Source: Acanthamoeba sp. SK_2022b (Eukaryota; Discosea; Longamoebia; Acanthamoebidae). Taken from it: DNA of 64,000 nt. A program made the translations under genes and the position numbers. Shown piece after piece: positions 18,378 to 27,659 of the stretch. Each line of letters starts with the position of its first letter. The stretch's first letter is position 1. The notes beneath the pieces were generated by a model, which was given only the letters and a program-made list of their open reading frames with translations, did not search any database and had not been told where the DNA came from. The stretch spans positions 124,001-188,000 of the forward strand of contig JANDJZ010001747.1 in NCBI GenBank assembly GCA_027943245.1. The letters are read 5' to 3'.

Positions 18378-18405
18378 ATTATACTGTATGGTCATACAGT
18401 ATCAA
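18378..18405 (-). promoter_or_regulatory. recA promoter with LexA operator
   Basis: On the minus strand TTGATA (18400-18405) and TATAAT (18378-18383) are separated by 16 bp that are almost wholly the LexA box (18382-18401, CTGTATGACCATACAG core). The layout is the same as E. coli recA, which is strongly SOS-induced. The operator core resembles the one before nucEDC. Confidence 0.95.
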
Positions 18406-18412
18406 GCCTAAT

Positions 18413-18901
18413 TTACAAAAATTCGTCGATGGCGGTTTGCAGCGCGAAAATCGTCGCCTGCAGCCGCACCGCGTCGCGGTCGCCCTCGAATTGCATCATG
18501 CGCGACAGCCCCCGGCCATCGCTGCCGACGAAGCCGAACCACACGGTACCGACCGGCTTTTCCGCGCTGCCGCCGTCCGGGCCGGCGATGCCGCTCACCG
18601 ATAGCGCCAGATCGGCCTGCGCCGCCCGCAGCGCCCCTATCGCCATCTCACGCACCACCTCTTCGCTGACCGCGCCATGCGCCGCCAACGTGGCTTCTCT
18701 CACCCCTAGCAGGTCATGCTTCGCCGCATTGCTGTAGGTGACGAAACCGCGATCGAAATAGGCGGAGCTGCCGGCGATATCGGTAATGGCCTTGGCAATA
18801 CCGCCGCCGGTGCAGGATTCCGCACAGGTGATCCAGCGGCCCTGTGCCTTCAGTTTTTCCCCCACCAGCACGCTGAGCCGACGCAGTTGGTTTTCACTCA
18901 T
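18413..18901 (-). CDS. pncC: Nicotinamide-nucleotide amidase PncC (CinA C-terminal type)
   Basis: Hydrolyses nicotinamide mononucleotide to nicotinate mononucleotide and ammonia, recycling NAD after DNA ligase use. A 162-residue single-domain form with the conserved CAESCTGGGIA motif near residue 26, SVSGIAGPDGGS and GTVWFGF. It corresponds to E. coli YgaD, next to recA. It ends eight bases from the recA -35, so transcription through it would reach recA. In E. coli mltB lies upstream; here that place is taken by an MFS gene. Confidence 0.96.
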   Translation of the reverse strand: MSENQLRRLSVLVGEKLKAQGRWITCAESCTGGGIAKAITDIAGSSAYFDRGFVTYSNAAKHDLLGVREATLAAHGAVSEEVVREMAIGALRAAQADLALSVSGIAGPDGGSAEKPVGTVWFGFVGSDGRGLSRMMQFEGDRDAVRLQATIFALQTAIDEFL

Positions 18902-19144
18902 AACCTCTCCCTCGCGAATTCAGGTATATGCGCCCGATAGTAGCATTTATCAAGGCGATGCGGCGGCCGACGCGTGGAAATGCGCAGCGCCTCGCAGGAG
19001 GTGCGGTTTTAAGCGCCCAGCCAAGCTGCTAGTATCAAAAGAAGCGCCCCAGCGAGCGGCGGCGCACCAGCACAAGGAACATCACGGAGGCGGCACGCTG
19101 CGGCGGCGGCCTCAGGGCGCACCAGAAGAGATTAGGATGATAGC

Positions 19145-20524
19145 GTGAAAAAAACGTTGGGCGTATTCTTGCCGTTGTACACCACCACCCTGCTGCTGCT
19201 GTTGGGCTCGGGCCTGCTCACCACCTACGTCTCGCTGCGGCTGGCCTCCATCCACGTCAGCAGCGCGCTGATCGGCGCCATCATCGCCGCCAACTACATC
19301 GGGTTGGTGATCGGTGGCAAGGTCGGCCACTTTCTCATCGCCCGCGTCGGGCATATCCGCGCCTACGTGGCCTGCGCCGGCATCATTACCGCTGCGGTGC
19401 TGGGGCACGGCCTGACGGAGTTCATTCCCGCCTGGGTCGCCCTGCGCCTGGTGATCGGGCTGTGCATGATGTGTCAGTACATGGTGCTGGAAAGCTGGCT
19501 GAACGACCAGGCGGAATCCAACCAGCGCGGCATGGTGTTCGGCTTCTATATGGCAGCGACCTATCTCGGCATGTCGCTGGGCCAGATCGTGCTGATGCTG
19601 CAAAGCAACCTGGGCATCACCACGCTGCTGGTGATCGCGCTGTGCTTCGCGCTCTGTCTGGTGCCCATCGCCCTCACCACCCGCACCAATGCGCGCCACA
19701 TGTCGCCGGCGCCGATGGAGCTGCGCTACTTTGTCGGCGCCATTCCCAAGGTGCTGGCCACCACGTTGGTGATCGGCATGGTGGTGGGCTCGTTTTACGG
19801 GCTGGCGCCGGTCTATGCCAGCCTGCAGTCCTTAACCACTCAACAAACCGGCCTGTTCATGGCACTGGCCATCTTCGCCGGACTGGTGGCGCAGTTCCCA
19901 CTCAGCTGGCTGTCAGATCGCTATAGCCGCCCGTTGCTGATGCGACTCAACGCTATTTTGCTGATCGTGGCGGCGCTGCCGCTGGCGCTGCTGCCGCACA
20001 TCGATTTCCCGCTGCTGCTGGCGGTGGGGTTCGTCGTCAGCATGCTGCAGTTTACGCTCTACCCGTTGGTAGTGGCGCTGGCCAACGATCTGATTGAGCC
20101 GGAGCGCCGCGTCTCACTGGCCGCCTGTCTGCTGATGGCGTTCGGCGTCGGCGCCAGCATCGGGCCCTTGGCGGTCGGCGCGCTGATCGAGCCGCTTGGC
20201 GGTAATATCCTGTACGCCTTCTTCGCCCTGTGCGGCGTGCTGCTGGCGGCCCTCAGCCGCACGGCGAAAGCGGAGGAACCTCAGCTGGCGCAGGACGCAC
20301 CGGTGCCGCACATTCCGCTGCCGGACAGCCTCGCCAGTTCGCCGCTGTCGCCGGCGCTCAATCCGACCTTCGATGAGCAGATCATTCACGACACCATGCC
20401 GCCACCGGAAGCGGCGCCCGATGTCGACGAGCCGCAGCCCGAGGAACAGGAGATGGAGCCCCTGCCTCAGGGGGCCGATCCGCAAGAGGATACCGGCCTG
20501 AAAAAGGCGCACGCCATGCTGTAA
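19145..20524 (+). CDS. MFS transporter, YcaD-like, with a long acidic C-terminal tail
   Basis: A 459-residue transporter of the major facilitator superfamily with twelve predicted membrane segments in the first 375 residues. The GLVIGGKVGHFLIARVGHIR stretch is the family loop 2-3 motif, and RGMVFGFYMAATYLGMSLGQ and LVVALANDLIEPERRVSLA recall E. coli YcaD (382 residues). The last 80 or so residues are an unusual cytoplasmic tail rich in Pro, Glu and Asp. It uses a GTG start at 19145 after AAGAGATTAGGA. Substrate unknown. It stands where mltB is found in E. coli and converges on chbG. Confidence 0.85.
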   Translation: MKKTLGVFLPLYTTTLLLLLGSGLLTTYVSLRLASIHVSSALIGAIIAANYIGLVIGGKVGHFLIARVGHIRAYVACAGIITAAVLGHGLTEFIPAWVALRLVIGLCMMCQYMVLESWLNDQAESNQRGMVFGFYMAATYLGMSLGQIVLMLQSNLGITTLLVIALCFALCLVPIALTTRTNARHMSPAPMELRYFVGAIPKVLATTLVIGMVVGSFYGLAPVYASLQSLTTQQTGLFMALAIFAGLVAQFPLSWLSDRYSRPLLMRLNAILLIVAALPLALLPHIDFPLLLAVGFVVSMLQFTLYPLVVALANDLIEPERRVSLAACLLMAFGVGASIGPLAVGALIEPLGGNILYAFFALCGVLLAALSRTAKAEEPQLAQDAPVPHIPLPDSLASSPLSPALNPTFDEQIIHDTMPPPEAAPDVDEPQPEEQEMEPLPQGADPQEDTGLKKAHAML

Positions 20525-20533
20525 ACGGCGGCG

Positions 20534-21295
20534 CTACAGATCCTGGAAGGAGCCCAGCATAAAACCGCGTTCGGCGATCGCCGCTTTCAGCGTCGGCGCG
20601 GTCAACACATCCAGCTCGACGAGGCGCGGATGACAGTATTTGCTCTGCAGGATCGTCGCGTCGAGGAACGCCGGGTGGCACATCATTTCCAATGACTCGG
20701 CGCCCTGCTCGTCGGCGCGCGTCAACCGCAGCAGGAACAAGGCTTCGGAAATCATTTCACCGTAGAATCCCGCGTCAAACGCGTCGGTGCTGCAGGGCGT
20801 CTGCAACGCAATATCGCACCGTTTCGCCTCTTCGCGATCGAGACGCAGCGGCAGACCCTGCGCCTGCGCAAACGCCTCCACCAGCGGGTAAATCTGCGGC
20901 TGCATATGCACATGGTGGTGGCTGTCGATGTGCGTCGGCGGCCTGCCGAACAGCGTCACAAACCGCGCGAACTGGCGCTGCAGTTCCTCCTGAATCTCGT
21001 CCAGCTGCAGCTCGCCGGCCTCGGCGCGGCACCACAGCCATTTACCCAGTTCGCCATGCTCGTTGACCAGCGAAGGCATGGCGCCCAGCGGCCTGCCATG
21101 GGTCAAAACGAAATGCAGCCCGATCGGCAGCCCCGGATATTGCCGGCTGAGCGCCGCCGCGTGCTGGGCGCCGCCGCCGTTCACCATCGCCGTGGTAGAG
21201 GAAACCACGCCATGCTGATACGCCTCGATGACGCCGTAGTTTTGCCCCTTGCTCAGGCCGAAGTCGTCGGCATTCACGATCAGTAGTTTTTCCAT
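20534..21295 (-). CDS. chbG: Chitooligosaccharide deacetylase ChbG
   Basis: A 253-residue YdjC-family enzyme that removes one acetyl group from chitobiose 6-phosphate or chitotriose, needed to make the inducer of ChbR in E. coli. The metal site is shown by [10 protein letters not shown] near the N-terminus and HIDSHHHVH in the middle. The start at 21295 ([12 protein letters not shown]) matches the family. It is last in the chb operon, 148 bp after chbR; the gap contains no other gene. Confidence 0.92.
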   Translation of the reverse strand: MEKLLIVNADDFGLSKGQNYGVIEAYQHGVVSSTTAMVNGGGAQHAAALSRQYPGLPIGLHFVLTHGRPLGAMPSLVNEHGELGKWLWCRAEAGELQLDEIQEELQRQFARFVTLFGRPPTHIDSHHHVHMQPQIYPLVEAFAQAQGLPLRLDREEAKRCDIALQTPCSTDAFDAGFYGEMISEALFLLRLTRADEQGAESLEMMCHPAFLDATILQSKYCHPRLVELDVLTAPTLKAAIAERGFMLGSFQDL

Positions 21296-21443
21296 AATGG
21301 CTCCCGCGAGATGGATTTTTGGCAAGGGAAGCCCGACCGACCGACGCGGCATTCCCCTTCGCTAAGGTAAAAATCGAATGATTAACCGGCCGGCGGCCTG
21401 AAGCTCATCGGCATATCGGCGTTGATACTGATCGGGAGCGGCC

Positions 21444-22292
21444 CTAAAGAGGGCCGTAGCACTTTTTTCGGTAGTTGCCTGGGGTCACGTCGGTGAGCCG
21501 CTTGAAGTTCTTAATGAACAGGCTGACATCGCCATAGCCGGAATCAAAGGCGATATCGGAAACCGAAGAGTTGGTGACCTCCAGCTGCGTCTTGGCGAAA
21601 TTGATGCGGATCTCATTGATTACCTGCATCGGCGTCTTATGGTAGTAACGCCGCATCGCCCGGGTCAGATACTCCTGGGTCTTCCCCGACAGCGCCACCA
21701 TGTTCGCCAACGCCCTTTCGCCGAACATCGCCTTGTCATGCATGCCGGCCAGGGTGTTCTTCAGCCACTGCGGGATATCATCGCCGCCGTCGTTTTCTTC
21801 CTTATAGTGACGAATGCGGCTGATCACATAAAAGGTCAGCGTTTCGAGAAATTCGGCGAAATCATCCTCGCGAAACTGCGGTGAACTCACCACCGATTCG
21901 ATATAGGCCAAAAACTCGCTCCTCAGGCTGTAGGCCTGCGAGGCGACGAAGCAGCGCGGCAGCTGCTGCAAATAGTGCTCTTCAAAGAACGCTTTGCTGA
22001 CCGCCACGTTGAAGATTTTCGTCGCGCCGAACTCGTAAAAGCTCTGGTGGTAGGAGCCGATAGGGATAAAGACGAAATCCCCGCGTTCCAGCAGCACCCG
22101 CTTGCCGTTGATCTCCTGGTAGCACTTGCCGCTCAGCACGATGGTGAACTCATAATAGTCGTGCTGATGCAGCCCGGTGGCGCTTTCCACCTTGTTGTAG
22201 ATAAACAGGTGAAAATCTTTGCAGTTAAAGAAATCCTGCTCGCGAATCAGCTTCACGTCGTTCGCACTCAGCGAAATTCGGTTGTCGGACAC
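21444..22292 (-). CDS. chbR: AraC-family regulator ChbR of the chitobiose operon
   Basis: A 282-residue regulator. The N-terminal half is a cupin-like sensor ([32 protein letters not shown]), and the C-terminal half has the two AraC helix-turn-helices ([45 protein letters not shown]). In E. coli ChbR represses without inducer and activates with deacetylated chitobiose phosphate. It lies between the glycosidase and chbG, so it is inside the operon it should control. Confidence 0.92.
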   Translation of the reverse strand: MSDNRISLSANDVKLIREQDFFNCKDFHLFIYNKVESATGLHQHDYYEFTIVLSGKCYQEINGKRVLLERGDFVFIPIGSYHQSFYEFGATKIFNVAVSKAFFEEHYLQQLPRCFVASQAYSLRSEFLAYIESVVSSPQFREDDFAEFLETLTFYVISRIRHYKEENDGGDDIPQWLKNTLAGMHDKAMFGERALANMVALSGKTQEYLTRAMRRYYHKTPMQVINEIRINFAKTQLEVTNSSVSDIAFDSGYGDVSLFIKNFKRLTDVTPGNYRKKCYGPL

Positions 22293-22307
22293 GGCGCCGG
22301 CCTCCCG

Positions 22308-23693
22308 TTAGTCAAATCCATTGCGTCTGGCCGCTTCGGCAAACCAGTAGCCGCTTTTCTTGATGGTGCGGCGCTGATCCGCCCGATCCAGCCGCACCAG
22401 CCCATAACGATTCTTGTAGGCGTTCAGCCAGGACCAGCTGTCGATAAAGGTCCACAGATGATAGCCTTTGCACTGCGAGCCTTCCGCCAGCGCGCGGTGC
22501 AGCCATTTCAGGTGCTCGCGAATAAAGTCGATGCGGTAATCGTCCTCCACCCGCCCATCGGCGCCGATAAACGCCTCTTCGCCCTCAACGCCCATGCCGT
22601 TTTCCGAAATATAACAAGGCAGATTGCCGTAGTTTTCTTTCAGATCCATCAGGATGTCGTACAGCCCCTTTTCGTAGATCTCCCAGCCGCGGTGCGGATT
22701 GATTTTGCGGCCCGGCATTGCATAGTAACTGAACAAATCCTCCGGCGATGCGATCGGCCCCTCGGCACGGCGCCCCTCTTTCGCCTGCACCCTGCGCGGT
22801 TGGTAATAGTTGACGCCGAGGATGTCCACCACGCCGTCTTCAATCAGCTGCGCATCCTGCGGCTCGCAGTGGGGCATCAGCCCATGCCGCTCCAGCAGCT
22901 GCAGCAACGCCGCCGGATAATGCCCTTTGGCGACCGGATCGAGGAAACTGCGGTTGAGCAGCAGATCGGCGTCGTGCGCAGCCTGCCGATCCTCCGGCGC
23001 ATCGGAACGCGGATAAGTTGGGCTCAGGTTCAAAATGATGCCGATGCTCCCCGGCAGCTCCCGCGCTCTGAAACACTGCACCGCCATGGCATGCGCCAGT
23101 ACGCTGTGATACGCCACGGTGACCGCCCGTTTGAAGTCCACCACGCAAGGGTAGTGCAGGTCATTCAGGTAACCGGCCTCCACCGGCACGATCGGCTCGT
23201 TGAAGGTGAACCAGTGGGTGACTCGATCGCCAAACAGATCGAAGCAAATGTCGGCGTAACGCGCATAGGCTTCGACCACCGCCCGGTTTTCCCAGCCGCC
23301 GCGCTGCTGCATGCACAGCGGCATATCGAAGTGGTAGAGATTGATAAACGGGGTGATGCCCTGCGCCAGCAGCTCGTCGATCATCGCATTATAGAAAGCC
23401 ACCGCCTGCGGGTTCACTTCGCCGTCGCCGTCCGGGATCAGCCGCGACCACGAGATCGACGTTCTAAAGGTATTGTGGCCCAGCGTTTTGAGCAGCCCGA
23501 TATCGGTACGGAAATGGTCGTAAAAGGTTGAGGCCTCGCCCGGCCCCACCCGATCGTGAAAGCGCTCGGGCGCGATCTCGTACCAATAGTCGAAGATGTT
23601 GCGGCTCTTGCCGTCCCGCACGGCCGCCCCTTCAGACTGCGGCGCGGAGGTGGCGCTGCCCCACCAGAACCCGTCGGCAAATTGATATTCCAT
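22308..23693 (-). CDS. bglA: Family GH1 6-phospho-beta-glucosidase (bglA-type) of the chb operon
   Basis: A 461-residue cytosolic enzyme that should hydrolyse the phosphorylated disaccharide delivered by the PTS. GH1 signatures are intact: FADGFWWGSATSAPQSEG at the N-terminus, acid/base Glu166 in TFNEP, nucleophile Glu364 in ISENG, and the C-terminal HLWTFIDSWSWLN aglycone/phosphate segment. E. coli uses an unrelated GH4 enzyme (ChbF) at this step. It lies 43 bp after chbC and 15 bp before chbR. The exact substrate (chitobiose-P or cellobiose-P) cannot be read from sequence. Confidence 0.9.
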   Translation of the reverse strand: MEYQFADGFWWGSATSAPQSEGAAVRDGKSRNIFDYWYEIAPERFHDRVGPGEASTFYDHFRTDIGLLKTLGHNTFRTSISWSRLIPDGDGEVNPQAVAFYNAMIDELLAQGITPFINLYHFDMPLCMQQRGGWENRAVVEAYARYADICFDLFGDRVTHWFTFNEPIVPVEAGYLNDLHYPCVVDFKRAVTVAYHSVLAHAMAVQCFRARELPGSIGIILNLSPTYPRSDAPEDRQAAHDADLLLNRSFLDPVAKGHYPAALLQLLERHGLMPHCEPQDAQLIEDGVVDILGVNYYQPRRVQAKEGRRAEGPIASPEDLFSYYAMPGRKINPHRGWEIYEKGLYDILMDLKENYGNLPCYISENGMGVEGEEAFIGADGRVEDDYRIDFIREHLKWLHRALAEGSQCKGYHLWTFIDSWSWLNAYKNRYGLVRLDRADQRRTIKKSGYWFAEAARRNGFD

Positions 23694-23736
23694 ACTCGCG
23701 TCCCTCGCGGGGCGGCCACGCCGCCCCGTTCCACTG

Positions 23737-25098
23737 TTAGAATTTCAGCGCCTTGGCGATGTCTTCTTCGCTTTCCGTCGCCGCGTCGATCTGGCTCTGC
23801 GCCTTGTTGGAGATCGCCACGAACGGCAGATAAATCACGGTGGCGACCGCCAGGTTGAACAGGCTCAGCAACAGGGCCATGATGCTGCCGTTGGTGTTGA
23901 AGAACGCCCCCAGGCCGACCGGCATGGTCCAGGGCGCGATGTTGGTGATCGGCGGGATCAGCCCGGAGTAATAAGCCAGCGAGGTGATGATGGTCAGTAC
24001 CGGCTGCACCAGGATGAACGGAATGAACATCACCGGGTTCATGATAACCGGCAGGCCGAACAGAATCGGTTCGTTGATCTGGAAGATGCCGGACGGCGTC
24101 GCCAGCTTGGCGACCTGGCGGTAATCTTCGCGGCGCGAGGCGATGAAGATGGCGATGATCAGGCCCAGCGTCGAGCCGGTGCCGCCGAGGTAGATGTAGG
24201 AGTCGACAAACGGCTTCGCCCACATATGGAACTCTTTGCCGGCGGCCACCGCCGCTTCGACCGAACCGTATTTGTTGTACAGCTCCACGTTTTCCAGCGC
24301 GAACGGCGTCATGATGCCGCTGTCCAGCGCCGCCAGCGCCATGGAGCCGTGCACCCCAAAGAACCACAGCAGCGAAGAGAACAGCACGTACACCCAGCCC
24401 ACCACGCTGCCCATCTTGGCCAGCGGCGCCGAAATGCCGTCCATGATGATCTGGTGGAAGTTGGTGCCCCAGTGCGCCAGCGCGAACGCCACCAGCCCCA
24501 TGATGGAGAGGATGATGAAACCGGGGATCAGCGCCGAGAAGGAGCGCGACACCGAAGCCGGCACGCTGTCCGGCAGGCTGATCACCCAGTTGCGCCGCAC
24601 GATGAAAGCGAACATCTCGGCCACCACCAGCCCGATCACCATACCGGAAATGATGTTGGCGCCGCCCAGCCAGTTGGCGCCCACCGCATAGGCCTCGCCG
24701 ACGTTAAACGGCGTGACGGTCATAAAGGCCGCCACCGCCAGCAGTGCCGAAGCCAGCGGATCGACCTTGCGCTCTTCGGCCAACGCCATGCTGATAAAGA
24801 ACGGCGTCATCAGGGACATGATCCCCAGCGTGCCGTTGTAAACGCTGCCGCCGATGCTCTTCAGCCCGTTCAGCGTCTCGATGGTGGAGGCATCCAGGCG
24901 CACGCCCAGCGAATAGAAGAACGATCCTTCGCCGAAGCTCAGGAACACGTTGTTGATCAACACGAACATCGCCCCGGTCAAGGTCAGCGGCATCAGGCGG
25001 ATAAAGCCGTTCTTGATGGCGTTGACGTGGGGCTGCTTACCGATTTTTACGGCGAAAGGCAGGATAACCTTCTCGAGCGAGGCAATGAGGGTATTCAC
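23737..25098 (-). CDS. chbC: PTS transporter subunit IIC, chitobiose/cellobiose type
   Basis: A 453-residue membrane permease of the lactose/cellobiose/diacetylchitobiose (Lac) PTS family. Ten hydrophobic segments, the GSGSTLGL-like FAM loop ([15 protein letters not shown]), [14 protein letters not shown] substrate motif and [11 protein letters not shown] near the end are typical of IIC. It imports the sugar while the IIB partner phosphorylates it. It follows chbB by 12 bp; the start at 25098 has AGGAGG. In E. coli and in S. marcescens the small RNA ChiX is reported to repress chb expression; I did not find a convincing pairing site by eye. Confidence 0.93.
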   Translation of the reverse strand: MNTLIASLEKVILPFAVKIGKQPHVNAIKNGFIRLMPLTLTGAMFVLINNVFLSFGEGSFFYSLGVRLDASTIETLNGLKSIGGSVYNGTLGIMSLMTPFFISMALAEERKVDPLASALLAVAAFMTVTPFNVGEAYAVGANWLGGANIISGMVIGLVVAEMFAFIVRRNWVISLPDSVPASVSRSFSALIPGFIILSIMGLVAFALAHWGTNFHQIIMDGISAPLAKMGSVVGWVYVLFSSLLWFFGVHGSMALAALDSGIMTPFALENVELYNKYGSVEAAVAAGKEFHMWAKPFVDSYIYLGGTGSTLGLIIAIFIASRREDYRQVAKLATPSGIFQINEPILFGLPVIMNPVMFIPFILVQPVLTIITSLAYYSGLIPPITNIAPWTMPVGLGAFFNTNGSIMALLLSLFNLAVATVIYLPFVAISNKAQSQIDAATESEEDIAKALKF

Positions 25099-25110
25099 GG
25101 CGGCCTCCTG

Positions 25111-25428
25111 TTATTGATTGGCTTTCTTGATGGCGGCCACCGCGGCCTTCAGCACCCCCAGCCCATCGACCTTGCCGTACAGCAGCGGATCGATGACTTC
25201 AACAGGTTTGTTGGGCAGCTGTTTTTGCACTTCCAGCAAGGTGTAGGCGATCTGTGGCCCCAGCAGGATCAGATCCGCTTCAATGCCTTTCTCCGCGGCC
25301 AGCGCCTCCGGATAGGCGGCGATGATCACCGGTACTTCGTATTTCTCGGCCTGCGCCTTCATTTTTGATACCAACAGGGAAGTGGACATACCGGCAGAAC
25401 AAAACAGATAGATTTTTTTCTTTTCCAT
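25111..25428 (-). CDS. chbB: PTS subunit IIB, chitobiose/cellobiose type
   Basis: A 105-residue cytosolic phosphocarrier. The phosphorylated residue is Cys10 in [15 protein letters not shown], the IIB-Lac signature, and LGPQIAYTL is also typical. It takes phosphate from a IIA protein and passes it to the sugar on ChbC. The start at 25428 ([10 protein letters not shown]) follows GAGGTGC. It is the first gene of the operon. No IIA gene (chbA) is found here, so phosphate must come from an unlinked IIA. Confidence 0.93.
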   Translation of the reverse strand: MEKKKIYLFCSAGMSTSLLVSKMKAQAEKYEVPVIIAAYPEALAAEKGIEADLILLGPQIAYTLLEVQKQLPNKPVEVIDPLLYGKVDGLGVLKAAVAAIKKANQ

Positions 25429-25648
25429 ACCAAGCACCTCAGATAATCAAAAAAACCCCGTGTTATTTGTATGCCAGATGCAATCACGATTGCTTCACGC
25501 ACATTCCTTATGAAAATTTCCGTCACGTTGCCCTGGTTGCAGACAGTATACGGAGCATGAAAAACGGATCGGTAAGCCAGCGAGGATAATAACCGTCTCT
25601 CCTTGACCTACTGGCTTGACCCTCTTCACATTTCACATAAAAAAATAG

Positions 25649-25664
25649 TGTGACCGGGCTCTCA
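25649..25664 (-). promoter_or_regulatory. Candidate CRP site upstream of the chb operon
   Basis: TGTGA-N6-TCTCA matches one CRP half site fully and the other at 4 of 5. It lies about 220 bp upstream of chbB in a 418-bp, A+T-rich gap (25429-25846) that shows no gene. CRP control of chb is known in E. coli. The distance is long, so the site could also be incidental. Confidence 0.4.
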
Positions 25665-25846
25665 AATAACCGATAAAAACTCGGAATATTCGCAATAAAT
25701 ACTCAAATAGCAATTATAAACAGCCAGTTATAAACTCGCCGGGAATTTAAGGGATTATTTGCGCCCGAACAAACGAAGGGGGAATAAAAATAGTTCAAGC
25801 TTGATTCGCTTACTTGCCATCCGAACGCGATGGCCGGTAAAGAAGA

Positions 25847-26740
25847 TTAGGTGGGCAGACGCAGCAACTCGATCACTGTGGTCAGCGCCACGGAATGATT
25901 CCTGCGGTTGGGATAATAGAGGTAAAAACCGGGAAACGGCGCGCACCAGTCGGCCAACACCCGCCGCAGCCGCCCGCTCGCGAGGTGTTCTTCCACCTCC
26001 TGTTCGATGGCGAAAGCAATGCCGACGTGCGCCAACGCCGCCTGCAGCAACAGCCTGGCGTCATCCACGATAAGCGGGCTGTTGACCGCCACGGAAAATC
26101 GCTGCTCGCCCTGCTGAAATGCCCATTTGTAGCGCTCGCCCGAAGAGGCCTTGCGCCAACCGATGCAGCGGTGCTGCAGCAAATCCTGTGGATGCGTCGG
26201 TTCGCCGTGCCGTTGAAAATAGTCCGGCGTGGCGACGATGGCAAAACGCAGATCCGGCGTCAGGCGCACCGCACGCATATCGTTGTGCAGATCCTCGCCG
26301 AGCCGAATACCGGCGTCAAAGCCTTGCTCGACGATGTTGGCAAACCCTTCGTCCGCCACCACCTCCAGCGTAATGCCGGGGTAATCGCTGGCCAACCGCC
26401 CCAGATGCGGCACGATGGCGAGATCGATCGCCGAACGCGGCGCGTTGATGCGCACCAGGCCGCGTGGCCCTTCGCGAAACGCATTCAGGCTCTCCAGCGC
26501 GGCGTCGATGTCGGTAAAGGCCGGCACCAGCTGTGCCAACAGATGCTCACCGGCCTCCGTCGGCGAGACGTTGCGGGTGGTGCGGTTCAGCAGGCGAATG
26601 CCCACCTGCGCTTCCAGTTCGCGCAGGGTGTGGGTCAGCGTCGGCGGCGTCACGCCCAGTCGGGCGGCGGCGCGGCGGAAGCTGCGTTCACTGGCGATAG
26701 CCACGAAGGCTGCCAGGCCGGACAATTCGGGTTTCTTCAT
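25847..26740 (-). CDS. LysR-family transcription regulator
   Basis: A 297-residue regulator. The N-terminal winged helix-turn-helix (LAAFVAIASERSFRRAAARLGVTPPTLTHTLRELEAQ) is followed by a two-lobed effector domain. The sequence is of the CrgA/DhcR-like group often set beside oxidoreductase genes. It is divergent from the SDR gene with 106 bp between, so it very likely controls that cassette. Effector unknown. Confidence 0.9.
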   Translation of the reverse strand: MKKPELSGLAAFVAIASERSFRRAAARLGVTPPTLTHTLRELEAQVGIRLLNRTTRNVSPTEAGEHLLAQLVPAFTDIDAALESLNAFREGPRGLVRINAPRSAIDLAIVPHLGRLASDYPGITLEVVADEGFANIVEQGFDAGIRLGEDLHNDMRAVRLTPDLRFAIVATPDYFQRHGEPTHPQDLLQHRCIGWRKASSGERYKWAFQQGEQRFSVAVNSPLIVDDARLLLQAALAHVGIAFAIEQEVEEHLASGRLRRVLADWCAPFPGFYLYYPNRRNHSVALTTVIELLRLPT

Positions 26741-26781
26741 GCTATTAATATAAATTATCTAATAGTGAGATGAATTTTTAG

Positions 26782-26795
26782 CGGATAGTTATCCG
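26782..26795. promoter_or_regulatory. Candidate LysR-regulator binding site (perfect dyad)
   Basis: CGGATA-GT-TATCCG is a perfect inverted repeat with a 2-bp centre, placed midway between the divergent LysR and SDR genes. LysR proteins usually bind dyads around a T-N11-A core in such places. Inferred from position and symmetry only. Confidence 0.5.
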
Positions 26796-26846
26796 TCATC
26801 TAACAACATAGCATTGCGATCGAACCCATTACCAGGTATCGATGCG

Positions 26847-27647
26847 ATGATTAATACTACAGCTCCAACTCATGAAACGCCGCGCCGTCTGGCTGACAAA
26901 GTCGTGCTGGTAAGCGGCGGCGGCACCGGTATCGGCCGCGCAGCCGCGCTGGCCTATGCCCGCGAAGGCGCAAAAGTGGCGCTGGCCGGCCGGCGTGCGG
27001 CGGAAATCGAAGCCACGGCGCGCGACATCGCGCTCGCCGGCGGCGACGCCCTGCCCATCGTGGCCGACGTCTCCCAGGAAAACGACATCAGCAGGCTGCT
27101 CGCCACGGTGACCGCCCACTACGGCCGGCTCGACGTCGCCTTCAACAACGCCGGCATCATCGGCAACTTCGCCCCCATCACCGAACAGAGCAGCGAGGAT
27201 TTTGACCGCGTGATCGCCATTAACCTCCGTGGCGTCTGGCTGGCGATGAAATACGAGATTGAAACCTTCCTGGCGCAACATTCAGGCGGCGTGATCGTTA
27301 ACACCTCCTCCTGGCTGACCCACGGCGCGCTCGCCGGCTCATCCAGCTATTCCGCCAGCAAAGGCGCGCTCGACGCGATGATCCGCGCGGTGGCGCTCGA
27401 ATACAGCGGCCAGGGCATCCGCGTCAACAACATCAACCCCGGCATCATCGACACGCCGATGGCGCGCGGCAGCGTGGCTGACAGCGCGGCGTTCGCGCCC
27501 TTTATCGCCCACACGCCCGCCGGCCGCCTGGGCGAATCGGAAGACATCGGCGATGTGGCGCTGTGGCTGGCGACGGACGAAGCCCGCTTCATCACCGGCC
27601 AAAGCCTGCTGGTGGACGGCGGTTACACCATCGCCGGCATGCGTTGA
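26847..27647 (+). CDS. Short-chain dehydrogenase/reductase (SDR)
   Basis: A 266-residue classical SDR. The cofactor motif GGGTGIG lies near residue 26, NNAG near 100, catalytic Ser in NTSSW, and Tyr/Lys in YSASKG. ADVSQEND after the second strand does not decide between NAD and NADP by eye. The start at 26847 (MINTTAPTHETPRRLADK) is the first ATG; a TTG upstream is less likely. It is first of a three-gene run (13 bp before the aldo-keto reductase) divergent from the LysR gene. Substrate unknown. Confidence 0.9.
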   Translation: MINTTAPTHETPRRLADKVVLVSGGGTGIGRAAALAYAREGAKVALAGRRAAEIEATARDIALAGGDALPIVADVSQENDISRLLATVTAHYGRLDVAFNNAGIIGNFAPITEQSSEDFDRVIAINLRGVWLAMKYEIETFLAQHSGGVIVNTSSWLTHGALAGSSSYSASKGALDAMIRAVALEYSGQGIRVNNINPGIIDTPMARGSVADSAAFAPFIAHTPAGRLGESEDIGDVALWLATDEARFITGQSLLVDGGYTIAGMR

Positions 27648-27659
27648 GGGGGCGACGCC

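Noticed and set aside
25099..25110. ChiX pairing site between chbB and chbC
   Set aside because: The 12-bp gap has a ribosome binding site, and I see no long match to the ChiX seed as I remember it. A computed pairing with the Serratia ChiX is needed.
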